DNA of 64,000 nt. It comes from Promethearchaeota archaeon. GTDB lineage: Archaea; Asgardarchaeota; Lokiarchaeia; Sigyniarchaeales; SOKP01. Shown here piece by piece: positions 1 through 8,448 of this stretch. The translations under genes and the position numbers were made by a program. Each line of letters begins with the position of its first letter. Within the stretch, counting starts at the first letter, position 1. Location of the stretch: contig JAUVXW010000002.1 of assembly GCA_030603385.1 (NCBI GenBank), forward strand, positions 62,001 to 126,000, read 5' to 3'. The notes under the pieces are model-generated. The model did not search any database. It had not been told where the DNA came from and worked only from the letters and a program-made list of their open reading frames with translations.

Positions 1-1
1 T

Positions 2-2227
2 AATAAGAAAACAATTAATGCCATAAATGACGAAATCAACCAACTATTTCAAAGTTTTAAGGATATAGAACATAAATTAGAAAAAAATAAATGGTTTCTA
101 GAAAATCCTTCAAAAGATTTATTACAAGAAATCGATAGAGATCTCAGAAAAATTACTTTGAAAATTTATGAGATTGATTCAGAAATCAAAAAATTGGAAT
201 TTGAAAAGTCAAAAAAGATAAATAAGTTAAAAATTCTACAGATATCACTAAGAGAACGACGAGTTGTTCTTCCTTCAAGTATTTCTATTCTTAAGGATGA
301 GATTAATAGAAGAGATTTGAAAGTTAAGGGCCCCTTAATTGAATATTTAAAGTATGGTGATGAATTAAGCTATGCTATCGAATCTGTGCTAGGGGAAAAA
401 TTATTATATAGTTTTGTAGCGGAAGATTGGGATACTTTAACTCTATTAAAAAGATTGAAAGAAAAATATGGTGCCTATTGTAATATATATCTTCCCAAAA
501 AATTAGGTATTCAACCTTTAATAGATATTTCTGCTAATGGGGTTCTCGGTTATCTAGCTGAGCTTGTTAAAATCGTCGATTACGATTTAGATATTAAGAA
601 AGTTATATATTCTAAAGTAAAGAATTGTTTAGTTGTTAAGGATTACCATTCTGGAAGAGAACTTTATAATAAACTTGGTTTCAAGGGTAAATGTGTAACT
701 TTAGCAGGGGAACAAATTATATCCTATAAATATGTTTATGAAACCCCTTATGTAAAAAGATTAAAGGGTTTATTAAGCGCAGCAACTCAAAAAGAACAAT
801 CTAACGTATTAGAATCAGAAATTAAATCAACGAATGATTCGATTTCAGAATTAAGGGTTGAACAATCCAAATTAGATATTATCCAAAAAGAATTATTCAA
901 TAAAAAGGAATCTTTTAGCGATCTTTTATATAATTTTAACCAAAAACAGAGGATCACAACGAAAAAAAATCAATTATATAAACAGATGCATGACTTAGAA
1001 AAAGACAATTCTGAAATTAAAGATAAACTTAAAGATTTAGAATTTAAAATTAAAAATTTAAAGACACAAACTGACCCGGATTTTTTTAAATGGAATGATA
1101 GATTCAATGAGATCCCAAATGAATTGACTTCTTCAAATGAGGAAAAGAAAAAATGGGATTTGAAATTAGATGAAACTTCAGATATCCTAAAGGAAGTGAA
1201 AGTGGAGTTAAATAAGCAAAAAAATAAATTAAATATTAACAAATTAGATTACGAAAAAAAGAAAGAAGGGTTTCAAAAAGCAGACAAATCTGCTTTTGAA
1301 ACTTATCGACAATTAGAAAATGTAGAAGATAAACTTGAGAATATCGAGAAAGATATCACAAATTTGAAAGAAAATAAACTTCAATATCAAAACAGGAAGA
1401 ATGAAATCGATAAAAGAAGTATACAAATTACTATAAATTTGGAACAAGAAAATGTTAAATTAAATGCATTTAACCAAGAAATAGAAGCAAAAAGAAGGGA
1501 TTATGAACGAATTAATTCAGAGATAGGTCCCTTAATTTCTGAACAAATTATAGAAATTCGTCCAATAGAATTGATAAATGAAGATATTTCAAAAATCGAT
1601 AAGCAATTACTCAGTTATCTAGATGTCGATGATTCACTTCTAGTTGAGAAAGACCAAATAATAGCATCTCTTAAAGAAATTAATAGAAATCAAAACGATT
1701 TAGAAAAAGATATAAAAGCTGCAATAAAAACTGAACGTAAACTAGAAAAAACATACTATGATAAATTTAGTGTTGTACTTGAAAATCTACAATCTAAAGT
1801 TAATCAAAAGTTTGATGATTCTCAAATAAAGTCATATTGTTCTCTTGAACTGACTGGAAAATTTGAAGATCTTGGTGTTGATATAAAAGCAGCAACCTCT
1901 AAAGAACAATTAAAATCTTTTACTGCACTAAGCGGGGGGCAAGTTTCTCTTATATCAATTTGTTTGATCTTATCACTACAAGAGATTAAACCATCTCCAC
2001 TATGCATGTTTGATGAGGCAGGTATGTTTTTAGATGAAAAAAATTCAGAAGTGGCTTATCAATTGATTAAATCAACGTTAGAACAGAATCCTATCCAATT
2101 GTTCATGTTTTTGCCTAAATCTTCATCTTCATTGTTTTTGCTTGCTGAAAAAATAATTGGAATTGCTAGAGCTGGTAAAAATGAAATCTCCTCGGTTTTT
2201 AGACCAAAAATAATAAAAAAGAAATAA
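2..2227 (+). CDS. smc: SMC-family chromosome partition ATPase (5' end outside window)
   Basis: The reading frame is open from base 2, so the gene runs off the left edge and only about 741 C-terminal residues are visible; the TTG at 158 is internal. Visible order: coiled coil, a globular hinge-like domain (about residues 85-250), a long charged coiled coil, then the ABC-type C-terminal head with the signature LSGGQ (about residue 645) and a Walker B/D-loop stretch FDEAGMFLD. SMC proteins form DNA-loop-extruding dimers closed by a kleisin. The Walker B segment differs from the common FDEIDAALD and the signature is followed by VSLIS rather than EKSLT, so this is a divergent SMC. The two genes behind it look like ScpA and ScpB, which supports a condensin complex. 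Walker A lies outside the window. Confidence 0.85.
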   Translation, partial: NKKTINAINDEINQLFQSFKDIEHKLEKNKWFLENPSKDLLQEIDRDLRKITLKIYEIDSEIKKLEFEKSKKINKLKILQISLRERRVVLPSSISILKDEINRRDLKVKGPLIEYLKYGDELSYAIESVLGEKLLYSFVAEDWDTLTLLKRLKEKYGAYCNIYLPKKLGIQPLIDISANGVLGYLAELVKIVDYDLDIKKVIYSKVKNCLVVKDYHSGRELYNKLGFKGKCVTLAGEQIISYKYVYETPYVKRLKGLLSAATQKEQSNVLESEIKSTNDSISELRVEQSKLDIIQKELFNKKESFSDLLYNFNQKQRITTKKNQLYKQMHDLEKDNSEIKDKLKDLEFKIKNLKTQTDPDFFKWNDRFNEIPNELTSSNEEKKKWDLKLDETSDILKEVKVELNKQKNKLNINKLDYEKKKEGFQKADKSAFETYRQLENVEDKLENIEKDITNLKENKLQYQNRKNEIDKRSIQITINLEQENVKLNAFNQEIEAKRRDYERINSEIGPLISEQIIEIRPIELINEDISKIDKQLLSYLDVDDSLLVEKDQIIASLKEINRNQNDLEKDIKAAIKTERKLEKTYYDKFSVVLENLQSKVNQKFDDSQIKSYCSLELTGKFEDLGVDIKAATSKEQLKSFTALSGGQVSLISICLILSLQEIKPSPLCMFDEAGMFLDEKNSEVAYQLIKSTLEQNPIQLFMFLPKSSSSLFLLAEKIIGIARAGKNEISSVFRPKIIKKK

Positions 2228-2237
2228 AAATATAAAA

Positions 2238-2888
2238 ATGGGAGAATATAAAGATTTTTCTGAAGAGATAAATAGAAAAATAGAGGAAATTCAAACAAAA
2301 GTTATTACAGGGGAAGTGACTCTATTAGATGTAGAATTGTTTCCTATTTTTGAAAATTTAAAGGATTCACTTAATACTGGCAATCTTAATAGATATTCTA
2401 TCACATATAAGAATGCTTTTCAGCTTCTAATTCAAAAATTTGAAGAATTAAAAATTTTAATTAATAATATTGATAGAAAGGAAGGATTTTTAAAATTTCT
2501 AAAATCAAATCCAGAAGATTCAGAAATTTATCAATTGCTTAACGAATGTTGGATAAAACCTTTCAATATTGAATCTCTTTCTTTGGATTTTCTTGAATAT
2601 TCCAGAGATAAGCTAAGTATTAAGAGAGGTTATCCAACAAGTATAGAACATATAGAAAAAGTGGAAGTGAAAGGTACTTTTTTATTAGAAGTTCCTGAAC
2701 AAAAATTTACTGAAAAAATGTTAAATTTCTACAACAATATTAAAAATAAACTTCCTTGCTCATTTGATGAGATATTTGAAGACGATCAAAATCAAATTAG
2801 AATTTATGAAAATTTTGTATATCTTTTACATTTACTCCAATTAGGGAAAATAAAATACCAAAAGGAGACGAATTTTTTATTTATATAA
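2238..2888 (+). CDS. scpA: ScpA-like kleisin, SMC partner
   Basis: 216 residues beginning 10 bp after the SMC stop, so almost certainly cotranscribed and possibly translationally coupled. The protein is helical and acidic. Its last 45 residues (FDEIFEDD...FVYLLHLLQLGKIKYQKE) resemble the C-terminal winged helix with which kleisins bind the SMC head, where ScpA has a pattern like FLALLELIKRG.I...Q. The N-terminal helical part would bind the SMC neck. Similarity is weak at sequence level; position between SMC and an ScpB-like gene is the main support. It would bridge the two SMC heads in chromosome condensation. Confidence 0.65.
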   Translation: MGEYKDFSEEINRKIEEIQTKVITGEVTLLDVELFPIFENLKDSLNTGNLNRYSITYKNAFQLLIQKFEELKILINNIDRKEGFLKFLKSNPEDSEIYQLLNECWIKPFNIESLSLDFLEYSRDKLSIKRGYPTSIEHIEKVEVKGTFLLEVPEQKFTEKMLNFYNNIKNKLPCSFDEIFEDDQNQIRIYENFVYLLHLLQLGKIKYQKETNFLFI

Positions 2889-2892
2889 TGAG

Positions 2893-3429
2893 TTGTTAAA
2901 AATTATGAATGAATTCACAATTTTAATGCATTTATTAAGTAATAAAACAAATAAAATTCACATAGGTGCTTCTAAAGAAGAAATTCTAAAAGCATTAAAT
3001 ATTCATGGAAAAAATGAATCTATATATTTTCAAGATTTAATTACGCACTTATCAAGTTACATTGAACCATTAGGGCTTCAAATTCGATTTAATCCCCTAA
3101 GTACTCGTTGGTATATTGCATTTGATATATTCACATCTGATTTTGTATCTGCCAATCCTTTTGAGGGTAGACCAAGGTTAGCTGCAACATTATTTTGCAC
3201 TTTAATTTACTGTCTTAAAAATTTGGGTATTGCTAAAATTCAAGATATAAAAGAAATTAGAAAGAAGAAACATATTATCGAAGATTTGAAGGAATTGCGG
3301 AACATGGGGTATTTACAACTTGATGAAAAACTAGGAAAGGTAAATCTAACTCCTCTTATTGGATATCAACTAGATCTGAATAAACTCTTTATAAAATTAG
3401 CTTTAAAAGTAAAAGATCAAAAAAGTTGA
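2893..3429 (+). CDS. scpB: ScpB-like winged-helix protein of the SMC complex
   Basis: 178 residues, TTG start 4 bp after the preceding stop, third gene of the SMC operon. Two winged-helix-like halves are apparent. The second (RPRLAATLFCTLIYCLK...IQDIKEIRKKKHIIEDLKELRNMGYLQ...TPLIGYQLDLN) follows the ScpB pattern of a helix, a turn with an EIR motif, a recognition helix, then a short beta wing and a closing GY.L. ScpB dimers bind the kleisin linker. The call rests on this pattern plus synteny; a generic DNA-binding protein cannot be excluded. Directly downstream is intergenic DNA holding a decayed GTPase fragment. Confidence 0.6.
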   Translation: MLKIMNEFTILMHLLSNKTNKIHIGASKEEILKALNIHGKNESIYFQDLITHLSSYIEPLGLQIRFNPLSTRWYIAFDIFTSDFVSANPFEGRPRLAATLFCTLIYCLKNLGIAKIQDIKEIRKKKHIIEDLKELRNMGYLQLDEKLGKVNLTPLIGYQLDLNKLFIKLALKVKDQKS

Positions 3430-3458
3430 ATTTTTAACTAAAAAATTAGAAATTTGAA

Positions 3459-3556
3459 AAGACAGCTACTATTTGCGTTGTTATTCGGGAAATTGTAATT
3501 ATACCCTTTTCCTTTTCCTTTGCCCTTTTCCTATCACCGCCAGGAGTAAGATTGAT
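3459..3556 (-). pseudogene. decayed partial copy of the neighbouring small GTPase gene
   Basis: Read on the minus strand, 3461-3549 gives PGGDRKRAKEKEKGIITI followed by SRITTQIVAV, which lines up with PGGDRARAVVKMGIITI and SRIATQIVAV in the intact GTPase at 3692-4327 (parent bases about 3981-4066). The nucleotide match is clear but degraded, with a lysine/glutamate-rich stretch replacing RAVVKM. No start or flanking GTPase motifs remain. A further near-identical AT-rich stretch (TTGAATTTTTAACT) sits at about 3426 and 3662, just outside the gene end, consistent with a local tandem duplication that mostly eroded. Confidence 0.7.
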
Positions 3557-3581
3557 TTGATTGATAAATTATTATTAAATT

Positions 3582-3611
3582 ATTGAAGAAAAACAATATT
3601 TCTTCAACATT
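3582..3611. terminator. hairpin between ScpB-like gene and GTPase gene
   Basis: A 9-bp inverted repeat (TTGAAGAAA ... TTTCTTCAA) with a 7-nt loop lies in the convergent intergenic region. It may act as a bidirectional transcription end. No poly-T tract immediately follows, so the role is uncertain. Confidence 0.3.
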
Positions 3612-3691
3612 TTATGAACAATTATAAAAAGAGAATTTTACTAATGATAAATTTTTAAATCTTGAATTTTTAACTTAGAAAATTGAAAATT

Positions 3692-4327
3692 TCATTGTTT
3701 TGTAGTAATTTCTAGTATCATTTCAGCTACTCTATTGTTGAATTTTTCAACATCCGCGAAGTCTTCAACAGTTTCTCCACATGTTATAAAAAATTCATTT
3801 ATGGCTATTTTTCGAGTATCAAAAAATTCTTGAATTTGGGTTTTCATTTCATCAATTTTTTTATCCCTATTTCCTTCGAGCAAGTCGACCTTATTAATAC
3901 ACACATTTATTTTATCCGGGAAAAATCTTACATCGTTGAAGAATTCAAATTGACGGTCTAAATCCCTGTCAAGTGAAAAAACAGCCACTATTTGCGTAGC
4001 GATACGAGAGATTGTTATGATTCCCATCTTGACAACAGCGCGAGCTCTATCACCACCAGGAGCGAAGATCGTATGAGCTCTGTTGCTCGAGTCTTCTCGA
4101 AACACAATTCGGTTAGGATGGATTGTTTTTGTCTCTTTTTGATTAAGAGCATCTTCCTTATCTCCTCCAGGTACTGTTGCTTCACCTGAAAAATCAGCTT
4201 TAACTACAGAGCATTTTACTCCACCTTCAACTTTTTCAATATCACCCTTTTTCAAATACCGTACAAATAACCGAAGAATACTAGTTTTTCCAACACTAAC
4301 ATCACCTAACAATCCAATGTTTACGAT
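3692..4327 (-). CDS. Ras-like small GTPase with altered G3 motif
   Basis: About 211 residues if translation starts at the ATC at 4327-4325, which gives VNIGLLGDVSVGKTS, a complete first beta strand and P-loop (G1). The first TTG would cut the strand off. GGTG ends 7 nt upstream. G4 is INKVD and a G5-like TCGE follows. The usual DxxG (G3) is replaced by FAPGGDR, so the catalytic/Mg-coordinating aspartate pattern is unusual; COG2229-type archaeal GTPases are the closest family I can name. The start overlaps the stop of the upstream 272-residue gene, so the two are cotranscribed and probably act together. A regulatory switch role is inferred only. Confidence 0.8.
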   Translation of the reverse strand: MVNIGLLGDVSVGKTSILRLFVRYLKKGDIEKVEGGVKCSVVKADFSGEATVPGGDKEDALNQKETKTIHPNRIVFREDSSNRAHTIFAPGGDRARAVVKMGIITISRIATQIVAVFSLDRDLDRQFEFFNDVRFFPDKINVCINKVDLLEGNRDKKIDEMKTQIQEFFDTRKIAINEFFITCGETVEDFADVEKFNNRVAEMILEITTKQ

Positions 4328-5145
4328 TATACTTCACCTTCTAATAGCTTATTTAATAATAATTCATAGTCTGGTATTAGAAATTGTTCGAGTAGAGCAT
4401 TATTATGAGCGTGAATAAGAGCAATTAACACTTCTTTCATATTTTTTGCTTTTTTTGAATATTTTACTAAATTGTCTGAAGTAGGCTCTTCATTAAAATC
4501 TCTTGCGTGTTCTTCAAATCCAAATCTTGATAGATCAGGTAATGCATTAAAAAATCCAAAAGCAGAATAGCCCTGATATTGATAAAACACGAAGAATCTT
4601 GTTTTGATATTTTTAATTACACTAGATAAATAAGTTGATGGATAAATTTCTCCCAAGGTTAATTCTTCATCTTGTTTTATCACGAAATAAGGAGAAATTG
4701 GAGAAACTTGCGAACCGTACATTTCTTTAGGAGGAATAGAAATGAATGGAAGTTTTTCTGATACTATTGTCCAGAGGTCTTCTCTTCTTTTCTCTAACAA
4801 AATATCTTTAATCTCATCATAAGCAAAGTAGAAGTCTGATTGCAACGCTAATAGAGAACTTAAATAAACTGATATTGAAGCAAACGTAGCTTCTAATATA
4901 GGTCGTCTCCCGCCATTTGACTCTGAGGGTTTAACAGCACCTTTCCATGCCCTTAATCCTGAATACGCAAATGATTTAACATCAAAAAAGGCTCCTGAAA
5001 GAAATAAAAAAGATGGAGCATCCCCTTTATCACCAGTTAATAAATCCATAGATCTTTCAATTAAAATGCTTTCTAATTTAGCATCATGAAATCTAGAGTG
5101 AACTATGGGCATTTGTAACCAAGATTTTTTCTTTGCCAAAATCAC
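4327..5145 (-). CDS. conserved-looking hypothetical protein, GTPase partner
   Basis: 272 residues, GTG start. I do not recognise the family. It is soluble with mixed helices and strands; hydrophobic segments such as PSFLFLSGAFFDV and TRFFVFYQYQGYSAFGFF look like buried strands, not membrane spans. Its stop codon overlaps the GTPase start, with the GTPase's GGTG ribosome site inside this gene's last codons, indicating translational coupling. By position it could be an effector, a GEF/GAP-like regulator or a scaffold of the GTPase. Confidence 0.7.
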   Translation of the reverse strand: MILAKKKSWLQMPIVHSRFHDAKLESILIERSMDLLTGDKGDAPSFLFLSGAFFDVKSFAYSGLRAWKGAVKPSESNGGRRPILEATFASISVYLSSLLALQSDFYFAYDEIKDILLEKRREDLWTIVSEKLPFISIPPKEMYGSQVSPISPYFVIKQDEELTLGEIYPSTYLSSVIKNIKTRFFVFYQYQGYSAFGFFNALPDLSRFGFEEHARDFNEEPTSDNLVKYSKKAKNMKEVLIALIHAHNNALLEQFLIPDYELLLNKLLEGEV

Positions 5146-5293
5146 TACACTCTTTTTATTAATTTCGATAAAATTATAAAGGACTGCTGAATAATTAATT
5201 TTTCCTATTTTAATTAAACAATATATTATCTCAATATAATTATTTGCAATTAATAAGAACAGATCAAGATAGAATCTTAAAAACTGAACTTCT

Positions 5294-5917
5294 TTAGCTA
5301 CCTATTTCTTTGGCTAAAAGCTCTCTCATTTTTGAAGTGATCAAATCAAATTCTTGAATTGTTTTTAAATTAGAGATTTTTATACGCTCTATCAATTTAG
5401 AATTCTTAAAATAATCATAATTCAAATCTAAATCGGGATTAATATCTTTGATTTTCAAAAGTGCTCCTCTTAAAAAAATGCCTATGAAATCTTCGGATGT
5501 TTCTCTTATTTCTCTATCCATAGGATCAAGAAGTTTTATCTCAACTTTATTAAAATCTAAGAAATTTAACACGCATAATAATTTTGATTCTTTTTCTTTT
5601 CTCTTAGAAAAAATCTTTCTTTTAATATTTGTACCTTTTACTCTTTCCTTAGGTATTTCTTCTACGAAATATTGTTCCTCAGTTGGCTTTTTTTCGACTT
5701 CCTGTAAAGATCTTGAGTAAATTTTATCTGCACTCTGAAAAGATTTATCAGATACAAGCGAATTAAGGAAATTTAAGACTTCCCTTAATTCAGAAATCTC
5801 TATTTGTAACTCTTCAAGTTGTTCTTTCTTTTTATAATAGAGATTTTGAATTTTACTTAGCATCTGTGATAATTTTTCAATCTCAGTTTCATTATCTCCA
5901 AGATCCATTGATTTCAT
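5294..5917 (-). CDS. coiled-coil protein of unknown function upstream of GTPase cluster
   Basis: 207 residues, ATG start. Residues about 10-50 form a heptad-rich coiled coil, followed by a basic linker (KRKIFSKRKEKESK) and a C-terminal domain of about 95 residues with alternating strands and helices (LLCVLNFLDFNKVEIKLLD ...). The C-terminal part has the size and pattern of a small ligand- or partner-binding domain, but I cannot assign it. It points the same way as the GTPase pair but is separated by about 150 bp, so may have its own promoter. Confidence 0.65.
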   Translation of the reverse strand: MKSMDLGDNETEIEKLSQMLSKIQNLYYKKKEQLEELQIEISELREVLNFLNSLVSDKSFQSADKIYSRSLQEVEKKPTEEQYFVEEIPKERVKGTNIKRKIFSKRKEKESKLLCVLNFLDFNKVEIKLLDPMDREIRETSEDFIGIFLRGALLKIKDINPDLDLNYDYFKNSKLIERIKISNLKTIQEFDLITSKMRELLAKEIGS

Positions 5918-5997
5918 ATATGTTTTATAAGAAATTAAATTTATTTAAAAATTAATGCTATTGTTAAATTAAGTAATTTTTTTAAAGTGAGATTAAA

Positions 5998-6870
5998 ATG
6001 CAATCCATGATAATAACTCCCAATCCTTCAGATCCTGAAGTTCGAATATTATGTAATGAATTCGAGAAAAAAGGCTATAATGTGGAATTTTTTATCCCCT
6101 CAACAATGAAAGTAATGGTTTCATTCAAGGAGAAGTTTAAAGAAAAATTTGAAAACCTTGAACCTAGAGCAGCTTTGGTGAGAGGTTTTGGTGCTGCTGC
6201 TACTCAAAAAATTTTTTTTAGGCTTGATATCTTAAGAGCAATTGAAGAATATGATGTTAAATTAATAAATTCAAGGGAATCTTTAGAAATCGCGAGTGAT
6301 AAATTTTTAACTTCAATATTTCTTGAGAAACATAAAATTCCAACACCTAAAACAATCATATGTGAAGACCCTAATAAAGCGTTAGAAGCTTTTGAAGATT
6401 TAGGAGGAGACTGTGTCTTTAAACCTCTTTTTGGATCAAAAGGTATAGGAATCACTCGTTTGAATGACAAAGCGTTTGCTGAAAATGTTTTATATTCTTT
6501 AGGTCGGCTAAATGAAGTATTTTATCTGCAAAAATTTATCGAACATAATAAGAGAGATATCAGAATTCTAGTTTTGGGTGATAGGGTTGTCGCTGGGATG
6601 TATCGAGTAGGCGATAGCTGGAAAACAAATATCTATGCTGGTGCAAAAGCGGAGCCTTTAGAAATTTCAGAAGAATTAGAAAACCTAGCAATCAAAGCAG
6701 CTCAAGTGACCAAAACTGAAATTGCTGGAGTAGATCTAATTGAAGGAAAAAAGGGTTTTCTTGTATTGGAAGTCAATTCAATTCCGGGTTTTACAGCCTT
6801 ACAAAAAGTTACTTCTGTTAATATAGCAGAAGAAATAGTTGAATATTTTTTAAAAGAAAGCAAGGGATAA
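5998..6870 (+). CDS. RimK-family alpha-L-glutamate ligase (MptN/CofF-like ATP-grasp)
   Basis: 290 residues, ATG start. ATP-grasp features: an N-terminal RGFGAA segment (about 62), lysine loop VFKPLFGSKGIG (about 140-151), RILVLGDRVVAGMYR, and the metal-binding EVNSIPGF (about 258) followed by ALQKV...NIAEEIVEYFL. The VNSIPG...LQ...NIAEEIV ending is what I associate with archaeal MptN, which adds glutamate to tetrahydro(methano/sarcina)pterin, and less with LysX or ribosomal RimK. The reaction would be ATP-dependent addition of glutamate to a carboxylate. Exact substrate is not decidable from sequence. Confidence 0.85.
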   Translation: MQSMIITPNPSDPEVRILCNEFEKKGYNVEFFIPSTMKVMVSFKEKFKEKFENLEPRAALVRGFGAAATQKIFFRLDILRAIEEYDVKLINSRESLEIASDKFLTSIFLEKHKIPTPKTIICEDPNKALEAFEDLGGDCVFKPLFGSKGIGITRLNDKAFAENVLYSLGRLNEVFYLQKFIEHNKRDIRILVLGDRVVAGMYRVGDSWKTNIYAGAKAEPLEISEELENLAIKAAQVTKTEIAGVDLIEGKKGFLVLEVNSIPGFTALQKVTSVNIAEEIVEYFLKESKG

Positions 6871-6937
6871 AAGGAACTTATTTAAAAAAAAGAAAAAAAA
6901 TAATAAGATTATAAAGAGCCAAATTATCAATCTCAAT

Positions 6938-7273
6938 TTAAAGATCTTCAATTAATCCTATTAAGAAAGCAATTAATACTAATACTCCTGCGATTATGTC
7001 GACAAAAACAAATAATAATATTGCTAAAATCAAAAGAACAAACCAATGAAATGGGATCGGATTATTAGGTTTTAATGCAACCCAGAATGTAAAAATTACC
7101 ACTACTAATCCAATAATAAAGTTAACAACAATATGTACTCCAACATCAATTGGTAAAACTTGATATTGATCACCGATATCTGTAAGCCTAAGTATTAAAT
7201 ATACTAACCCTACAATAGCACCTAAAATCGTCAATAATTTCATTAATTGTCCATTTTTGTATTTTTTAGTCAA
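6938..7273 (-). CDS. small membrane protein, 3-4 transmembrane helices
   Basis: 111 residues starting at TTG (an internal ATG ten codons on, MKLLTIL, is an alternative). Hydrophobic segments at about 11-30, 44-66 and 76-108, the last long enough for two spans. No catalytic motif or charged pore residues stand out apart from a few aspartates (DIGDQ, DIIAG). Family not recognised. Convergent with the RimK-type gene. Confidence 0.6.
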   Translation of the reverse strand: MTKKYKNGQLMKLLTILGAIVGLVYLILRLTDIGDQYQVLPIDVGVHIVVNFIIGLVVVIFTFWVALKPNNPIPFHWFVLLILAILLFVFVDIIAGVLVLIAFLIGLIEDL

Positions 7274-7486
7274 TTTGTATCAACTCATTTGAAATAATAG
7301 TTTCTATTAAGTCATTAAGTTATAAAAGCATTTATATTTCAATTTAGAAATACCAAAAAAGTTTGTTTAGCTTTATTTAAAACGACTTTACAAGAGGTTA
7401 AAATCAAAATTCGTGGCTGTTAGGATCAATTGTATAATATCACGATATTTTTCTATTTTAAATACGATTTGTTTTGTAAAAACCAT

Positions 7487-7657
7487 GTGATTGACGAAAA
7501 AATAAATCGATATAAGCATGAAATTAACCTTGCAAAAAAAATATCTAGTATGATACATGCTGATGGAGATTACTATGAAAATTTGATAATCAAATTTCAA
7601 AAAATCATAAGGTTTTATGAAGATTTAAAAATTTGGAGAAAAATTTCAGAAAGTTAG
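7487..7657 (+). CDS. short hypothetical protein or gene remnant
   Basis: 56 codons from a GTG (the frame stays open to 7430). The translation (VIDEKINRYKHEINLAKKI ... FYEDLKIWRKISES) is amphipathic helical and highly charged. No family is recognised and no clear ribosome site is visible, so it may be the end of an eroded gene. It ends 12 bp before the convergent Maf gene. Confidence 0.3.
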   Translation: MIDEKINRYKHEINLAKKISSMIHADGDYYENLIIKFQKIIRFYEDLKIWRKISES

Positions 7658-7668
7658 GACTTATAATC

Positions 7669-8271
7669 TTACACGAGAAACAAATTTATTCCAAATTCGT
7701 TTTTTAGGGTTTCATATAATTTATGCATAGGGAATCCGATTACATTTGAAGAAGATCCATTTATTTTTTTAATGAATAGACTTGCTTTATCACTTATTGA
7801 GTATGCTCCAGCACGTCCTTTCCATTCATTAATTTTAACATAACCACGTATTTCTTCATCTGAAAGGTTTAAAAATTCGACCGATGTTGTATCATAGTCT
7901 ATAAAAATTTTTGGATTGTTAGTCTCGGTAATTGCCATTCCTGTAATAAGATTATGAGACTTACCCATTAATTTTTTTAGAATAACAATTGCTTCCTTTT
8001 TGTTTTTAGCCTTACCTATAATTTCACCATTTAATTCTACAATAGTATCCGCTGCGATAATAATAGCTTGCGAATTTTTCTTTAATAACTCTTTTTTAGC
8101 ATATAACGCTTTAGCTTTTGCTAATTCTTTTACCAATAAAATTGGATCGGAAAATTTCTCCTTAAATTCTCTTTCATCAATATTAGATGCTAAAACTTCA
8201 AAAGGAATGCCAGAATGTTTGAAGATATTTCCACGATCTACGGATTTTGAAGCTAATATAATTTTTTTCAA
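7669..8271 (-). CDS. maf: Maf family nucleotide pyrophosphatase
   Basis: About 200 residues from the TTG at 8271, which gives MKKIILASKSVDR; a GGTA sits 7 nt upstream. The frame can extend to a TTG at 8283. Maf motifs are present in order: the N-terminal ASKSxDR (usually ASxSPRR), AADTIVELNGEIIGKAK, the ITGMAI strand, KGRAGAYSISDKASLFI and the C-terminal VIGFPMHKL. These enzymes hydrolyse modified or non-canonical nucleoside triphosphates to monophosphates as housecleaning. Length is normal. Confidence 0.92.
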   Translation of the reverse strand: MKKIILASKSVDRGNIFKHSGIPFEVLASNIDEREFKEKFSDPILLVKELAKAKALYAKKELLKKNSQAIIIAADTIVELNGEIIGKAKNKKEAIVILKKLMGKSHNLITGMAITETNNPKIFIDYDTTSVEFLNLSDEEIRGYVKINEWKGRAGAYSISDKASLFIKKINGSSSNVIGFPMHKLYETLKNEFGINLFLV

Positions 8272-8448
8272 TACTATTACCAATGGATTGGAATTTTAGG
8301 ATTAACTAGCTATAAGAAGAATTTTCTTGTAAATTTTATTAGTTAGTTTATTTTGAATTTAATAACTCTGGATAAGTGAAGAAATACATATAATTAAATA
8401 GCTATTAAGTACAAATATAGAATAAATATTAAAAATATCCGGTTCGAT

